Translations under genes and position numbers: made by a program
Shown here: in pieces, positions 7,211 through 15,475 of the stretch
Layout: each line of letters starts with the position of its first letter
Position numbering within the stretch: position 1 is the stretch's first letter
The notes under the pieces: generated by a model
The model's input: only the letters and a program-made list of their open reading frames with translations
The model's database searches: none
Told to the model about the DNA's origin: nothing
DNA from: Chitinophagaceae bacterium
GTDB lineage: Bacteria > Bacteroidota > Bacteroidia > Chitinophagales > Chitinophagaceae
Direction: 5' to 3'
DNA: 36,017 bases
NCBI GenBank assembly: GCA_016786745.1
Contig: JAEUVS010000048.1
Location: forward strand, 1 to 36,017

Positions 7211-9433
7211 TCAATGCATGCCCTGATGCATATGCATGTCGGCGGCTTTGACAGGAGAAACCAGGTTGACTTTTTTAAAAGACCGGGTTTCTATTGTGGG
7301 GTTGCCTTCCTTGATATAGATATTCTGATCTGCCGCTACATTTTCAAAGGTTTGTGTTATTTTACTGCCTGGCCATTTTATTTCAATTTTTTTAATTTTT
7401 GTTGCCCCGCCAATGCCGATGTGCTGCATGAGCGGGTTACATCCGAAACTTCCACCCGAATTTAATTCCCTGTATACAAAACGCGTTTTTCCATTTTCAT
7501 CGAATGTTACTTTGATTTTAGCGCCTATGGCGGCCCTGTTTGCTTTTTTGCCTTCGAGCGACATTTTTATCCAGTGATAATCACTTTGACCGGGATTCAG
7601 GAAAAATTCAGCATGGTATCCGTCGCCATCAAATGCGCCTCCCATATCAATATAAATATCCTGGTCGCCGTCGTTGTCGAGATCGGCGAATGCAACTCCG
7701 TGACCCTTCTGAAGATTTCCTACCCTTGCGGAGGTCGTAACATCTGCGAACGCCTTTCCTCCCAAATTGTGAAACATTTTGTTCGGAACGAGTGACTGAT
7801 AGAGAGGATTACCCGTTCCCATGAAAATATCGAGGTAACCGTCGTTGTCTATATCTCCAAAATTTCCTCCCATCGAAAAAACGACATGCGTGAAGCCCAA
7901 CTTTTCTGAAACATTTTCGAAAGTTCCATCGCCGCGGTTGCGGTAAATATAAATCTGGCCGGCATTGCTTCGCGGCATTCCCAAAACATCTTCAGCCGCA
8001 TGCCACGCGAGTGATTTTGAAAATTCATATCCCGATGCCAGTATATCCAGCCATCCATCGTTATCATAATCCCAGAACCATGTGGTAAACGTGCGTGTGG
8101 AGTCGTTTTGCAAACCCGCTGCTATGGAAACGTCTTTGAACCTGATCGGGCCATTTTTTTCCGTTACATTTTTCAACAATACTTTCCTGCCGTTGAGCGT
8201 GGAAAGAAAAAGATCCATGCGGTCATCTTTATCAAAATCTCCCGAAACGACTCCTTTCACATATAGCGTAAAATCGCATCCGGCTTCTTTAGCTATCTCG
8301 GTAAATGTTCCGTTTTTATTGTTCAAGTATAATTCGCAGGGATAAGCATTGCCCCCTGTTACCGATTCGTTGCCTACATACAGATCGAGCCATCCGTCGT
8401 TGTTGAAGTCGGCCCATGTAGCTGTTTGTGTGGGACGAAAAGTAAGAAGCCCCGCTTGTTTGGTTACATCGGTAAAAGTGCCGTCGCCGTTGTTCTTCAG
8501 CAGCGAATTCGGTTGTTCGCCAAAATTCGCGAGCCACGCGCCGCGGGTAACAAACACGTCTTTGTATCCGTCGTTGTTGTAATCCGTTTGAACCATATTC
8601 AATCCACCGGTGAATTTTCCGAGACCGGAGCGGGCAGACTCGTTAGTGAAGGTTCCATCGCCATTATTTTTATTGTACACCATCGGTTCGAGCAAGCTGA
8701 TGCTGCTTGTCATCACATCGAGGAGGCCATCGTTGTTAAAATCTTCGATAATATTTCCGCCACTTAGGTTGTTGACATAAAAATTTGTTTGCATCGCAAT
8801 GTCTTCGAACGGTTTCACCTTATCGGGTCCATCTTTATCAAGATCTTTTATTAGAAATTCGGCAGGAACGGATTGAGGATATTGCCCGATTGCCATGCGG
8901 GCAATATTCAGCAGCCAACGCGATTCTATGTCAGTTGGATTTACTCTTAGTATTTCTTCATACAATTGTGCGGCCCTGGCCGATCCCTCTTTAAACGTTT
9001 GTATTCCTCTTCCGGCGATAGGGAAGATGCATGAGGAACTGTTATGGTCCTGCACACAGTTTGTTTTTTCGCCATCGCGCAGGTAAGCAAGTGCAAGGAG
9101 CCGCTTTACAACCTGCTGTGGAGCGGTACCAAAATCTTTTACCTGGCTGAGAAGCTGCTCGCCGACTTTTATCGCTTCTTTTTCATCTCCGTTTTCCAAT
9201 AAAGTAGGCACTAACAGGAACTGCCATTTTATTGAATCCTGTATGCCTGCCGTCGCCTGGAGTTGTTGTATGAAGTGATCGCGCCTGGCCTCTGAGGCAA
9301 AAGGATTTTGAGGCACGTTGTTCTTTTTGTAAACCTCCGCGAGCAATTCCTGCATTTCCCCGTTTGTCGATTTCGACTGACCCGAAGCGTTTATGATAAT
9401 CAGGAAACAAATCGAAAACAGAAAGTATCTCAT
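7211..9433 (-). CDS. secreted CRTAC1-like protein: FG-GAP propeller with ASPIC/UnbV domain
   Basis: The start is placed at the ATG at 9433 (740 residues), which opens a signal peptide (MRYFLFSICFLIIINASG). The longer frame to 9460 takes its first codons from an inserted repeat element and is rejected. The N-terminal 200 residues are helical and TPR-like. Seven calcium loops follow (DFNNDGLLD, DYNNDGYKD, DFNNDGWLD, DFDKDDRMD, DYDNDGWLD, DIDNDGYLD, DLDNDGDQD), then an ASPIC/UnbV domain with GAKIKV, RELNSGGSFGCNP and IEIKWPGS motifs. This order matches the CRTAC1 family of exported Bacteroidota proteins, whose role is binding or adhesion-like and not known in detail. The very end is unusual, MHMHQGMH, a possible metal-binding tail. 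The DUF4142-like gene follows on the same strand. Confidence 0.88.
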   Translation of the reverse strand: MRYFLFSICFLIIINASGQSKSTNGEMQELLAEVYKKNNVPQNPFASEARRDHFIQQLQATAGIQDSIKWQFLLVPTLLENGDEKEAIKVGEQLLSQVKDFGTAPQQVVKRLLALAYLRDGEKTNCVQDHNSSSCIFPIAGRGIQTFKEGSARAAQLYEEILRVNPTDIESRWLLNIARMAIGQYPQSVPAEFLIKDLDKDGPDKVKPFEDIAMQTNFYVNNLSGGNIIEDFNNDGLLDVMTSSISLLEPMVYNKNNGDGTFTNESARSGLGKFTGGLNMVQTDYNNDGYKDVFVTRGAWLANFGEQPNSLLKNNGDGTFTDVTKQAGLLTFRPTQTATWADFNNDGWLDLYVGNESVTGGNAYPCELYLNNKNGTFTEIAKEAGCDFTLYVKGVVSGDFDKDDRMDLFLSTLNGRKVLLKNVTEKNGPIRFKDVSIAAGLQNDSTRTFTTWFWDYDNDGWLDILASGYEFSKSLAWHAAEDVLGMPRSNAGQIYIYRNRGDGTFENVSEKLGFTHVVFSMGGNFGDIDNDGYLDIFMGTGNPLYQSLVPNKMFHNLGGKAFADVTTSARVGNLQKGHGVAFADLDNDGDQDIYIDMGGAFDGDGYHAEFFLNPGQSDYHWIKMSLEGKKANRAAIGAKIKVTFDENGKTRFVYRELNSGGSFGCNPLMQHIGIGGATKIKKIEIKWPGSKITQTFENVAADQNIYIKEGNPTIETRSFKKVNLVSPVKAADMHMHQGMH

Positions 9434-9447
9434 GTGCGACGAATTTG

Positions 9448-9637
9448 GGTAGTGTCGCAATTTAATTTTTTAAAGACACATTTTCGCTGATCCCTCACGC
9501 TCGTTCCGCGGAGTTTATCCTGAGGTCGAAGGCCGAATGGGCAGAACTCGGTTCGGGATGACGTCAGGGTCTTTACTGTCATCCCGAGCGGAGCGAGGGA
9601 TCGGCGGAGAAGCAAAATTTCAAACTGAGACACTACC
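9448..9637. mobile_element. MITE-like element, 190 bp, with 9-bp TIRs and 8-bp target duplication
   Basis: The element begins GGTAGTGTC (9448-9456) and ends with its exact reverse complement GACACTACC (9629-9637); the similarity extends to about 14 of 16 bases. It is flanked by a perfect 8-bp direct repeat CGAATTTG at 9440-9447 and 9638-9645, as expected for a target-site duplication. It encodes no transposase. Its interior is itself palindromic: CTCGGTTCGGGATGAC (9547-9562) faces GTCATCCCGAGCGGAG (9578-9593) with 13 of 16 pairs, and GATCCCTC (near 9489) faces GAGGGATC (near 9595). An 8-bp duplication and GG-starting ends would fit an IS1595-type parent, but this is tentative. It lies 6 bases upstream of the propeller start codon and 61 bases upstream of the glycosidase-like gene. 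Confidence 0.68.
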
Positions 9638-9698
9638 CGAATTTGGCTATGGCGCCCGCTGTAAATTTAATCAGTAACTTAAAGCAAAATACCTTCAT

Positions 9699-10748
9699 TT
9701 GACCATCGCCCGAAATATAATGATGGCTATGTTGATTCCGACAACGTTTGCTTCGGCGCAGGTCGAAATTCGCGGTGTATATGGCCATCCCCAGGGGTTA
9801 TGGGATAAGGGGTTTAGACTGGATTCGCTTGGCGTAAACGCTATTTTTCTCCACGATAAAAGTATTTCTGCTGAATTGATGAAGCGTGCCCGTAATGAGA
9901 ATGTAAAGGTGTTCGCGGAGTTTGCCACACTCAATGGAAAAGGATATGTCGAGAACCATCCTGAAGCATGGGCAATAGACAGTTCCGGCAAAAAAGTGCA
10001 GTCGGCCACCTGGTTTATGGGAGTGTGCCCCAGTGATCCGGTTTTTCGGAAACACCGGACGGATGCATTGAAAAAGTTGCTTTCCGATTTTGATGTGGAT
10101 GGTGTATGGATGGATTACGTTCACTGGCACGCACAGTTCGAGGATCCTGATCCGATTTTACCGGAAACATGTTTTTGCAATAAATGCACATCAGGATTTG
10201 AAAAGCATACAGGCATTACCGTTAGTGGAAATGGCATACCGGGAAAGGCCCGTTTTATTTTGAATAGGCATGAAGTCGCATGGCGTGAATGGCGTGCCTC
10301 TGTTATTGCAAACTGGGCCGCGGAGTTCAGGCAGATTATCAGCAAAGAAAAGCCGGGCGCATTACTTGGACTTTATCATTGCCCGTGGAATGATGAAGAT
10401 TTTAATGGCGCACGTTACAGGATACTTGGTCTCGACTATAATAAGTTAGAAAAAGAGGTAGATGTTTTTTCTCCGATGGTTTACCATAACAGGATGGGTA
10501 GAAAAGCGGAATGGGTGAAAGAAAATATTGAATGGTTTTCGAAAATAGTTCCTAATAAAAAGATTTGGCCAATTGTACAGGCTTCGAATGAACCCGCGAA
10601 TGTTTCAGCAAAAGAATTTGAAAAAGTATTGCGGTATGGGTTGAGTGGGCGCGCCACGGGTGTTATGATGTTCACGACATATGCTGTTGCCGGCGAGCCC
10701 GCGAAAATAGAGGTGTTGAAAAAAGTGTATCATTCGACGATGCAATAA
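9699..10748 (+). CDS. putative exported TIM-barrel glycoside-hydrolase-like protein
   Basis: The 349-residue frame begins with TTG at 9699; the first ATG is at 9720. The TTG start gives a better signal peptide (MTIARNIMMAMLIPTTFASA then Q) than the ATG. The protein resembles the alpha-amylase/GH10-like superfamily of hypothetical glycosidases: strands such as VNAIFLHD and VKVFAEFATLNG, then DVDGVWMDYVHW (about residues 132-143), where D139 would be a candidate catalytic residue, and a C-terminal VMMFTTYAV strand. A CFCNKC motif (158-163) follows the presumed catalytic strand and could hold a metal or a disulfide; similar cysteine clusters occur in related uncharacterised families. Substrate is unknown. 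Length fits a single-domain barrel. The neighbour upstream is the MITE-like element. Confidence 0.65.
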   Translation: MTIARNIMMAMLIPTTFASAQVEIRGVYGHPQGLWDKGFRLDSLGVNAIFLHDKSISAELMKRARNENVKVFAEFATLNGKGYVENHPEAWAIDSSGKKVQSATWFMGVCPSDPVFRKHRTDALKKLLSDFDVDGVWMDYVHWHAQFEDPDPILPETCFCNKCTSGFEKHTGITVSGNGIPGKARFILNRHEVAWREWRASVIANWAAEFRQIISKEKPGALLGLYHCPWNDEDFNGARYRILGLDYNKLEKEVDVFSPMVYHNRMGRKAEWVKENIEWFSKIVPNKKIWPIVQASNEPANVSAKEFEKVLRYGLSGRATGVMMFTTYAVAGEPAKIEVLKKVYHSTMQ

Positions 10749-10832
10749 CAATATCCGGACACCGACATGTATCAATATCATACAGTGCCATACTCACGGG
10801 ATCGAACAAGGAATTGATTTATATCCGAATAA

Positions 10833-11393
10833 TCAGGAATTCCAGTCCCAAAGAACGACGTGCCAGCTTACACCACCGTAATGCAGTGTATTAACTACCT
10901 GGAAGCCGGCTTTAATGTGCGCGGCAAGCGATCTTGGGTTGTCTTCCGCCACATCCGTTATACAGTAGTCAAATTGAGTTGAGTATATCTTGCGGAACGC
11001 TTCATAAAGCAGCTTAGCTATGCCCATTCCGCGATAACCTTTCGCCACGCATAGCTGTCCCACAACGATATAGTTTGTATCGCCGAGTCGTTTCGATTGG
11101 TAGGACAATGTTTCAATCGTGTCGAACAGGTCGCGGAGGAGATCGTGTTGTATTCCAATGGATTTGATCGTTGCAATCGCATACCCGGCAATCTGTTCGC
11201 CGTCTTTGGCAACAATGGCGGGACTGGCTTCATTCATCAGCTGCAGGAATTCCAGGGAATATTCTGCGGTTACAAATCCTTCTGTTTGAGCTTCTGAGGG
11301 TGCCAGGGCCGATTTCATATTCTTCTCCTGCAACGATTTTATCGCCTGCAGGTCGGATAGTGTGCTAGCTGTGGTTATGAGGATAGATGTCAT
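10833..11393 (-). CDS. GNAT-family N-acetyltransferase
   Basis: This 186-residue cytoplasmic protein contains a GNAT fold. The acetyl-CoA pyrophosphate-binding motif is in VGQLCVAKGYRGMGIAKLLY (about residues 111-130, Q/RxxGxG/A pattern as YRGMGIA). The late motif NPRSLAAHIKAGFQVV, with conserved N and GF, is also present. The acceptor (amino acid, polyamine, drug or protein N-terminus) cannot be read. The start is ATG at 11393. It is convergent with the glycosidase-like gene and divergent from the T9SS cargo gene, and appears to stand alone. Confidence 0.87.
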   Translation of the reverse strand: MTSILITTASTLSDLQAIKSLQEKNMKSALAPSEAQTEGFVTAEYSLEFLQLMNEASPAIVAKDGEQIAGYAIATIKSIGIQHDLLRDLFDTIETLSYQSKRLGDTNYIVVGQLCVAKGYRGMGIAKLLYEAFRKIYSTQFDYCITDVAEDNPRSLAAHIKAGFQVVNTLHYGGVSWHVVLWDWNS

Positions 11394-11556
11394 ACGGGGA
11401 TCGCCTGTTTACAATTCGGAATCATTCCCAATTTGAAAGTTTCATCCTGTTGTGGGAAGATAGCTTGCTATTTGGAATTCGCAACTGTCTGATAATCATG
11501 CTTATATATTTTGGTACTTGGATTGAATTCTATGCCACAGTTAAATGATCCAAAGT

Positions 11557-12840
11557 ATGAAAAACATCATTACACTCGTTCTTCTCTCGGTTCTCTTCTC
11601 AGTTAAAGGTTTGAATGCACAGAGCATTTACAACGTTACTAAGAACTCCAGCTTAACATCAGCGGATATACCGACAACATGTACAAACTGCGTGATTAAC
11701 ATCGCCAACGGTGTAACCCTTACGATCAACAAGGACGTTTATTTTCAGAACGTAACTTTCAACGGTGGTGCGAAATCGAAGAGCACAATCATCGCAAATA
11801 ATCACGATATAGTTTTCTGGTCTGCCGGAACTTTTAATAACATCATCGCTGAATGGAAAAACGTTAACCTCGTTAACGCTGGTCCGTTGAACTTCACAAA
11901 TTCAGTTGTCACTTTTACAAGTAACTCGGTAGCTACTGTATATACTTCAATCAGCCTGGTATCTTCTACATGGAAGTTAGAAGATAACTCTGATATGAAT
12001 GCAACAGGTGGTACTTTCTCAATAAAAAATGGTAGCCTGACTGTAGGAGATGGATCGGCTTCAAGTAAAGCTACAGCGGTTTTCAATGGCGCTCAGCTTA
12101 GCCTCCTTGATGCCACATCGTTTGTTACCATGATGACTAACAAAAACTTTTATTTCAATTGGAGCCCTTATAACGGAAATGGTAAATCGATTACCACTAC
12201 TAACAACAATCTTAATTGTGGTAGCGGTAAAAGCGCTTGCAGTGCGCCGGTACTTTACGGTCCTGCTTCACTTACAGCCGGTGGTATTTCAGCTAACGCG
12301 ATGCTGCCTGTAAAGCTTGCAACTTTCACTGCAAAATCTACCAATAACACAGTGGTGTTGAATTGGATCACTACACAGGAAGTTAACTCAGAAGTGTTCG
12401 AAATTGAAAGGAGTGTGGATGGTATTAACTGGATGACAGTTGGTTCGGTAGCCGCTAAAGGTACCTCATGGACCCCTTCAAAGTATTCTTACTCTGAAGT
12501 AGTAAAAGGTGGTTCTTCTTTCGCTTACCGTCTTAAAATGGTTGACCTTGATAACGAATTCGAATATTCTCCGATCGTTAAGATCACAATGAACGGTGTT
12601 GCAGCAGGTGCAGTAAAAACTTATCCTAATCCTGCTACAAACTTCTTCGCAGTGGATGGTGTTTCAACCGGCGCTCAGCTGCATGTGGTAAATATGAACG
12701 GTGCGGTGGTTAAAGTAATCAACGGTTATGTTCCGAACGCTAAGGTTTCACTTAACGGTATGCTTGCTGGTAATTATGTGGTGAAGGTAACCGACGCTAA
12801 TGGTGCTTCACAGGCTTTCAAATTGATTGTTTCACGCTAA
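11557..12840 (+). CDS. secreted protein with T9SS C-terminal sorting domain
   Basis: The start is placed at ATG 11557 (427 residues), which opens directly into a signal peptide (MKNIITLVLLSVLFSVKGLNAQ); ATG 11545 would add four residues. The N-terminal half is beta-rich, Asn/Ser/Thr-rich and lacks aromatic enzyme motifs, resembling a beta-helix or adhesin-like fold. From about residue 255 (LPVKLATFTAKSTNNTVVLNW) comes a fibronectin-III-like linker domain common in Bacteroidota. The end is a type A sorting domain (KTYPNPATNFFAV through YVVKVTDANGASQAFKLIVS), used for export through the type IX system and attachment to the cell surface. Codon use (AAC, GGT, GCT, CTT) looks biased compared with neighbours, which would fit high expression. 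It ends in a strong terminator. The ligand is unknown. Confidence 0.85.
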   Translation: MKNIITLVLLSVLFSVKGLNAQSIYNVTKNSSLTSADIPTTCTNCVINIANGVTLTINKDVYFQNVTFNGGAKSKSTIIANNHDIVFWSAGTFNNIIAEWKNVNLVNAGPLNFTNSVVTFTSNSVATVYTSISLVSSTWKLEDNSDMNATGGTFSIKNGSLTVGDGSASSKATAVFNGAQLSLLDATSFVTMMTNKNFYFNWSPYNGNGKSITTTNNNLNCGSGKSACSAPVLYGPASLTAGGISANAMLPVKLATFTAKSTNNTVVLNWITTQEVNSEVFEIERSVDGINWMTVGSVAAKGTSWTPSKYSYSEVVKGGSSFAYRLKMVDLDNEFEYSPIVKITMNGVAAGAVKTYPNPATNFFAVDGVSTGAQLHVVNMNGAVVKVINGYVPNAKVSLNGMLAGNYVVKVTDANGASQAFKLIVSR

Positions 12841-12868
12841 TAGTTCTTAAACCCTACCCTAAACAATG

Positions 12869-12900
12869 CCCCTTGCCTCCGGCGAGGGGTTTTTTGTTTT
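12869..12900 (+). terminator. rho-independent terminator after the T9SS cargo gene
   Basis: Arms CCCCTTGCC (12869-12877) and GGCGAGGGG (12881-12889) pair across a TCC loop with one G-T wobble. They are followed by TTTTTTGTTTT on the plus strand. The hairpin lies 28 bases past the stop at 12840 and 6 bases before the end of the convergent channel gene. Confidence 0.85.
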
Positions 12901-12906
12901 TACAAA

Positions 12907-13704
12907 TCATGCTACCGCTTTTTTTCGTCCATGTGTTACATATAAAGCAAGCGCTGTAAAAATGAACCCGCCTAAAATGTTACCGAGCGTGGCGGGAAGC
13001 TGGTTGGTCACCCACCAGTCTGACCAGGTAACTTTAGCGCCGAGTAACATGCCTGCCGGAATCACAAACATGTTCACCACCGCGTGTTCAAACCCCTGCG
13101 CGAAGAAAATGAAAACAGGCAGCCACGCAGCGAGGATTTTTCCAAGGGTAGCTGTGGAAGTGAGTGACATCACCACACCCATCGTCACCATCCAGTTACA
13201 TAAAATTCCTTTGATAATTACGGTTATAATTCCGGCCGCACCAAATTGTGAGTAGGCGATTGTTTTTGATTCTGCGATTTTAATAATTGCCGCGGTTACC
13301 GGCGAGGCCACTGAATGACCGAAATTGGTAACCGACACCCAAAACAACACTGCGTACAGTAGCGCCCCCAAAAGATTTGCGACGAATACAATAAAGAGGT
13401 TTTTCAACATTGCAGGCACGCTGATTTTTCGATCGAGCGCGGCGGCTGGCAGCACGGCGAAGCTGCCCGTCACCAGTTCAAAACCCATCAGCACCACGAT
13501 AACAAAGCAAGCGGGAAAAATTAACGCTCCGATAATGGGCAGGCCAGTTTGTACACTACCCGTAATAGCCAGTGTGGTGCCAAAGCCAAGAATGGCGCCT
13601 GATAAAATTCCCCGGATCATCAGGTCCAGCGGTGTAAGCTTTATTTTGTCAACGCCCGATTGAATAATCGTTGCTACTACATCGGCAGGTTTCTTGTAAT
13701 CCAT
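12907..13704 (-). CDS. formate/nitrite transporter (FNT family, FocA/NirC-type)
   Basis: This 265-residue inner-membrane protein has six predicted transmembrane helices and the FNT signatures. GFELVTGSFAVLP (about residues 74-86) and GILCNWMV match the two broken-helix motifs. QGFEHAVVNMF carries the conserved central histidine and the asparagine of the second pore repeat. FNT proteins are pentameric channels for small monovalent anions such as formate, nitrite or hydrosulfide. Here the placement, last in an operon with nirB and nirD and 17 bases after the porin gene, argues for nitrite. The direction (uptake for reduction, or release of excess nitrite) is open. Expression would follow the nir operon promoter upstream of nirB. 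Confidence 0.92.
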   Translation of the reverse strand: MDYKKPADVVATIIQSGVDKIKLTPLDLMIRGILSGAILGFGTTLAITGSVQTGLPIIGALIFPACFVIVVLMGFELVTGSFAVLPAAALDRKISVPAMLKNLFIVFVANLLGALLYAVLFWVSVTNFGHSVASPVTAAIIKIAESKTIAYSQFGAAGIITVIIKGILCNWMVTMGVVMSLTSTATLGKILAAWLPVFIFFAQGFEHAVVNMFVIPAGMLLGAKVTWSDWWVTNQLPATLGNILGGFIFTALALYVTHGRKKAVA

Positions 13705-13721
13705 AATTGTTGTTTTGAGTT

Positions 13722-15071
13722 TTATTTGAAGAGAAATTCAGGTTTGATATTGATCATGATGTAAGCCCAATTGGCGCCCGTTTTAAAATTTGAAATATTT
13801 TTTACTGAAGGATCGGCGAGGAGGGCAGTATTGAAGAAGTGCGAATAGCCGCCTTCAAGAGCGATTTGTTTTGTTATTTCATAGACGGCGACAATATCAA
13901 CCTCCTGGCCAAAACTTTTATTATTCGTGGTTGTTGTTGCTATTTCATTTTGGCTCGTGAAGTGATGAATAACTGTGGTGAGTGTGAACCGGTCTGAGTT
14001 TTTCCATTTGAAATTTGCGAAATAGTCAACAAGACCCGCGTTTCCAAAGCCGCTGCCGGCATAGAAATAATCCATGAATCCCCAGAATTTGTGTGGCGTG
14101 CCGTAAAGCGGATCGAAAGTTTTGTTTGTGTTGCCGGGCGCGCTGCCACTTGTGTAATCCACGCCGGCTCCGGCGGTGACTTTTCCTATTTGATATCCTC
14201 CCGATAATGCAAGCAGCCAGGCTTTTAAATTCTGACCGCTGCTGTTTTTGCCAAACTGATGATATCCTGAGGCTGAAACAGAAAGTTTGTCGAAGTTGTT
14301 ATTAAAGTAAACCCCGGTTGTAAATCTTGTCCATGTACCGCTGTGGAATTTTTTTACGTTCACTCCCTCTACGAGTTCCAGCGAGTATTTGCTGAACTGA
14401 TCGCTGAAAAATAAATATGACATGCTGCCCTTCGCCAACTTCTTTCCCGCGTACAAAAACTGCATGCTTTTGTACATAGTTCCATTGTTTGTGCTGGCGG
14501 GATAGTTACCGGCGGGAACACTCGAATAAATTGTACCGGATGCGTTTTCTTTATTCTGGTTGAAAGCGCCTCCCAGGTGCACCATTATGTTCTTTCTTTG
14601 AAACTTCAGCACGGCCGCGTCGTGCCTCCGCGCCTGCTGCAGCCAGTCGAGATTGCCGATAAGGCGTTGATCGTCGTATACCAACTCCTGTCTGCCGAGC
14701 CTGAGGTTGAGTGATGAATTTTTTTGCGCCGTGTCGGATAATAATATTTCGGCCCATGCTTCGTGAAGCATAAACCCATTGTTATTTTCTGTTGTATTGC
14801 GATTTATTGTGGATACATCCTGTCCCCATGTTCTTACATCCTGCAGCGATATACCCACTTTGATGCGTGGATTGTTAAACACACCCGTCAACCGCGTACG
14901 TTGCGATATGAACAATGCAGGATCAGCTTCCTTCGAAAGAGGCGCTCCCTGTCCATCCCGGAACTCCGACCGCGCCCGTACCTGCGCGGAGATGGAAAGC
15001 TGCGCAATCGCCGATCGGCTTAACAAACCCAGGACGGTAATAGCAGCCATTCTAAAAATTACATTTCTCAT
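13722..15071 (-). CDS. alginate-export-type outer-membrane porin
   Basis: The start is placed at ATG 15071 (449 residues), giving a signal peptide (MRNVIFRMAAITVLGLLSRSAIAQ). The frame upstream to 15170 runs through nirD and is rejected. The mature protein is an outer-membrane beta-barrel with alternating amphipathic strands, many Gly/Tyr/Phe and a terminal aromatic (PEFLFK). Recognisable alginate_exp (PF13372, AlgE-like) motifs are RARSEFRDGQG near the N-terminus, ISQRTRLTGVFNN, and LRLGRQELVYDDQRLIGNLDW. Despite the family name, these barrels serve several substrates. It overlaps nirD by 20 bases and is followed by the FNT channel, so a role in passage of nitrite or nitrate across the outer membrane is inferred, not shown. 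No alginate genes are in the window. Confidence 0.83.
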   Translation of the reverse strand: MRNVIFRMAAITVLGLLSRSAIAQLSISAQVRARSEFRDGQGAPLSKEADPALFISQRTRLTGVFNNPRIKVGISLQDVRTWGQDVSTINRNTTENNNGFMLHEAWAEILLSDTAQKNSSLNLRLGRQELVYDDQRLIGNLDWLQQARRHDAAVLKFQRKNIMVHLGGAFNQNKENASGTIYSSVPAGNYPASTNNGTMYKSMQFLYAGKKLAKGSMSYLFFSDQFSKYSLELVEGVNVKKFHSGTWTRFTTGVYFNNNFDKLSVSASGYHQFGKNSSGQNLKAWLLALSGGYQIGKVTAGAGVDYTSGSAPGNTNKTFDPLYGTPHKFWGFMDYFYAGSGFGNAGLVDYFANFKWKNSDRFTLTTVIHHFTSQNEIATTTTNNKSFGQEVDIVAVYEITKQIALEGGYSHFFNTALLADPSVKNISNFKTGANWAYIMINIKPEFLFK

Positions 15072-15453
15072 AAGCGTTGTGATTGTCTTTAATTTCAATT
15101 GAACTGACGTCGATATAAACAATATTGTTTTCGACCTTAACCGGATAAATGGCAATTTGCAGCGCTTCATCGCTGTTCAGGCAACGGCCATCTATAAGCG
15201 AAAATGTTTTTTTATGAAACGGGCATGCGATTTTTGCTTCGCCGTTGGCCGAGCCGAGCATACCCCTGCTGATAGCCATCTGTTGCCGGTGCGGGCATTT
15301 ATTTTGCGAAGCATGCCATTCATTGCGTCTTTCAAAACGAAACAACGCGATCTGTTCCGACATATACTTTACGCACACGCCGCCATCGGATGGCACATCA
15401 TCCACATTGCATGCGGCAAACCAGTTTGCATTCTGTGCTTTTTCTTTAATCAT
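15052..15453 (-). CDS. nirD: nitrite reductase small subunit NirD (Rieske-type)
   Basis: The start is placed at ATG 15453 (133 residues), 22 bases after nirB. An upstream ATG at 15519 would overlap nirB by 44 bases and add a basic stretch foreign to the family. The protein is the small partner of NirB in cytoplasmic NADH-dependent siroheme nitrite reductase, which reduces nitrite to ammonium. A complete Rieske [2Fe-2S] pattern is visible: C53-P-H55 and C77-PF-H80. The enterobacterial NirD is known to have lost these ligands, so this subunit is of the cluster-bearing type found in assimilatory enzymes such as NasE. The last 20 bases overlap the start of the porin gene, which suggests translational coupling. 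Confidence 0.92.
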   Translation of the reverse strand: MIKEKAQNANWFAACNVDDVPSDGGVCVKYMSEQIALFRFERRNEWHASQNKCPHRQQMAISRGMLGSANGEAKIACPFHKKTFSLIDGRCLNSDEALQIAIYPVKVENNIVYIDVSSIEIKDNHNAYEKCNF

Positions 15454-15475
15454 TAACAGTATTTTATTGATTGTT

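Noticed and set aside
9434..9460. Longer N-terminus for the CRTAC1-like protein (nine extra residues)
   Set aside because: These codons come from the target duplication and end of the MITE-like insertion; the signal peptide starts properly at the ATG at 9433.
15072..15170. Longer N-terminus for the porin (33 extra residues)
   Set aside because: It would run through nirD and place a basic stretch before a good signal peptide.
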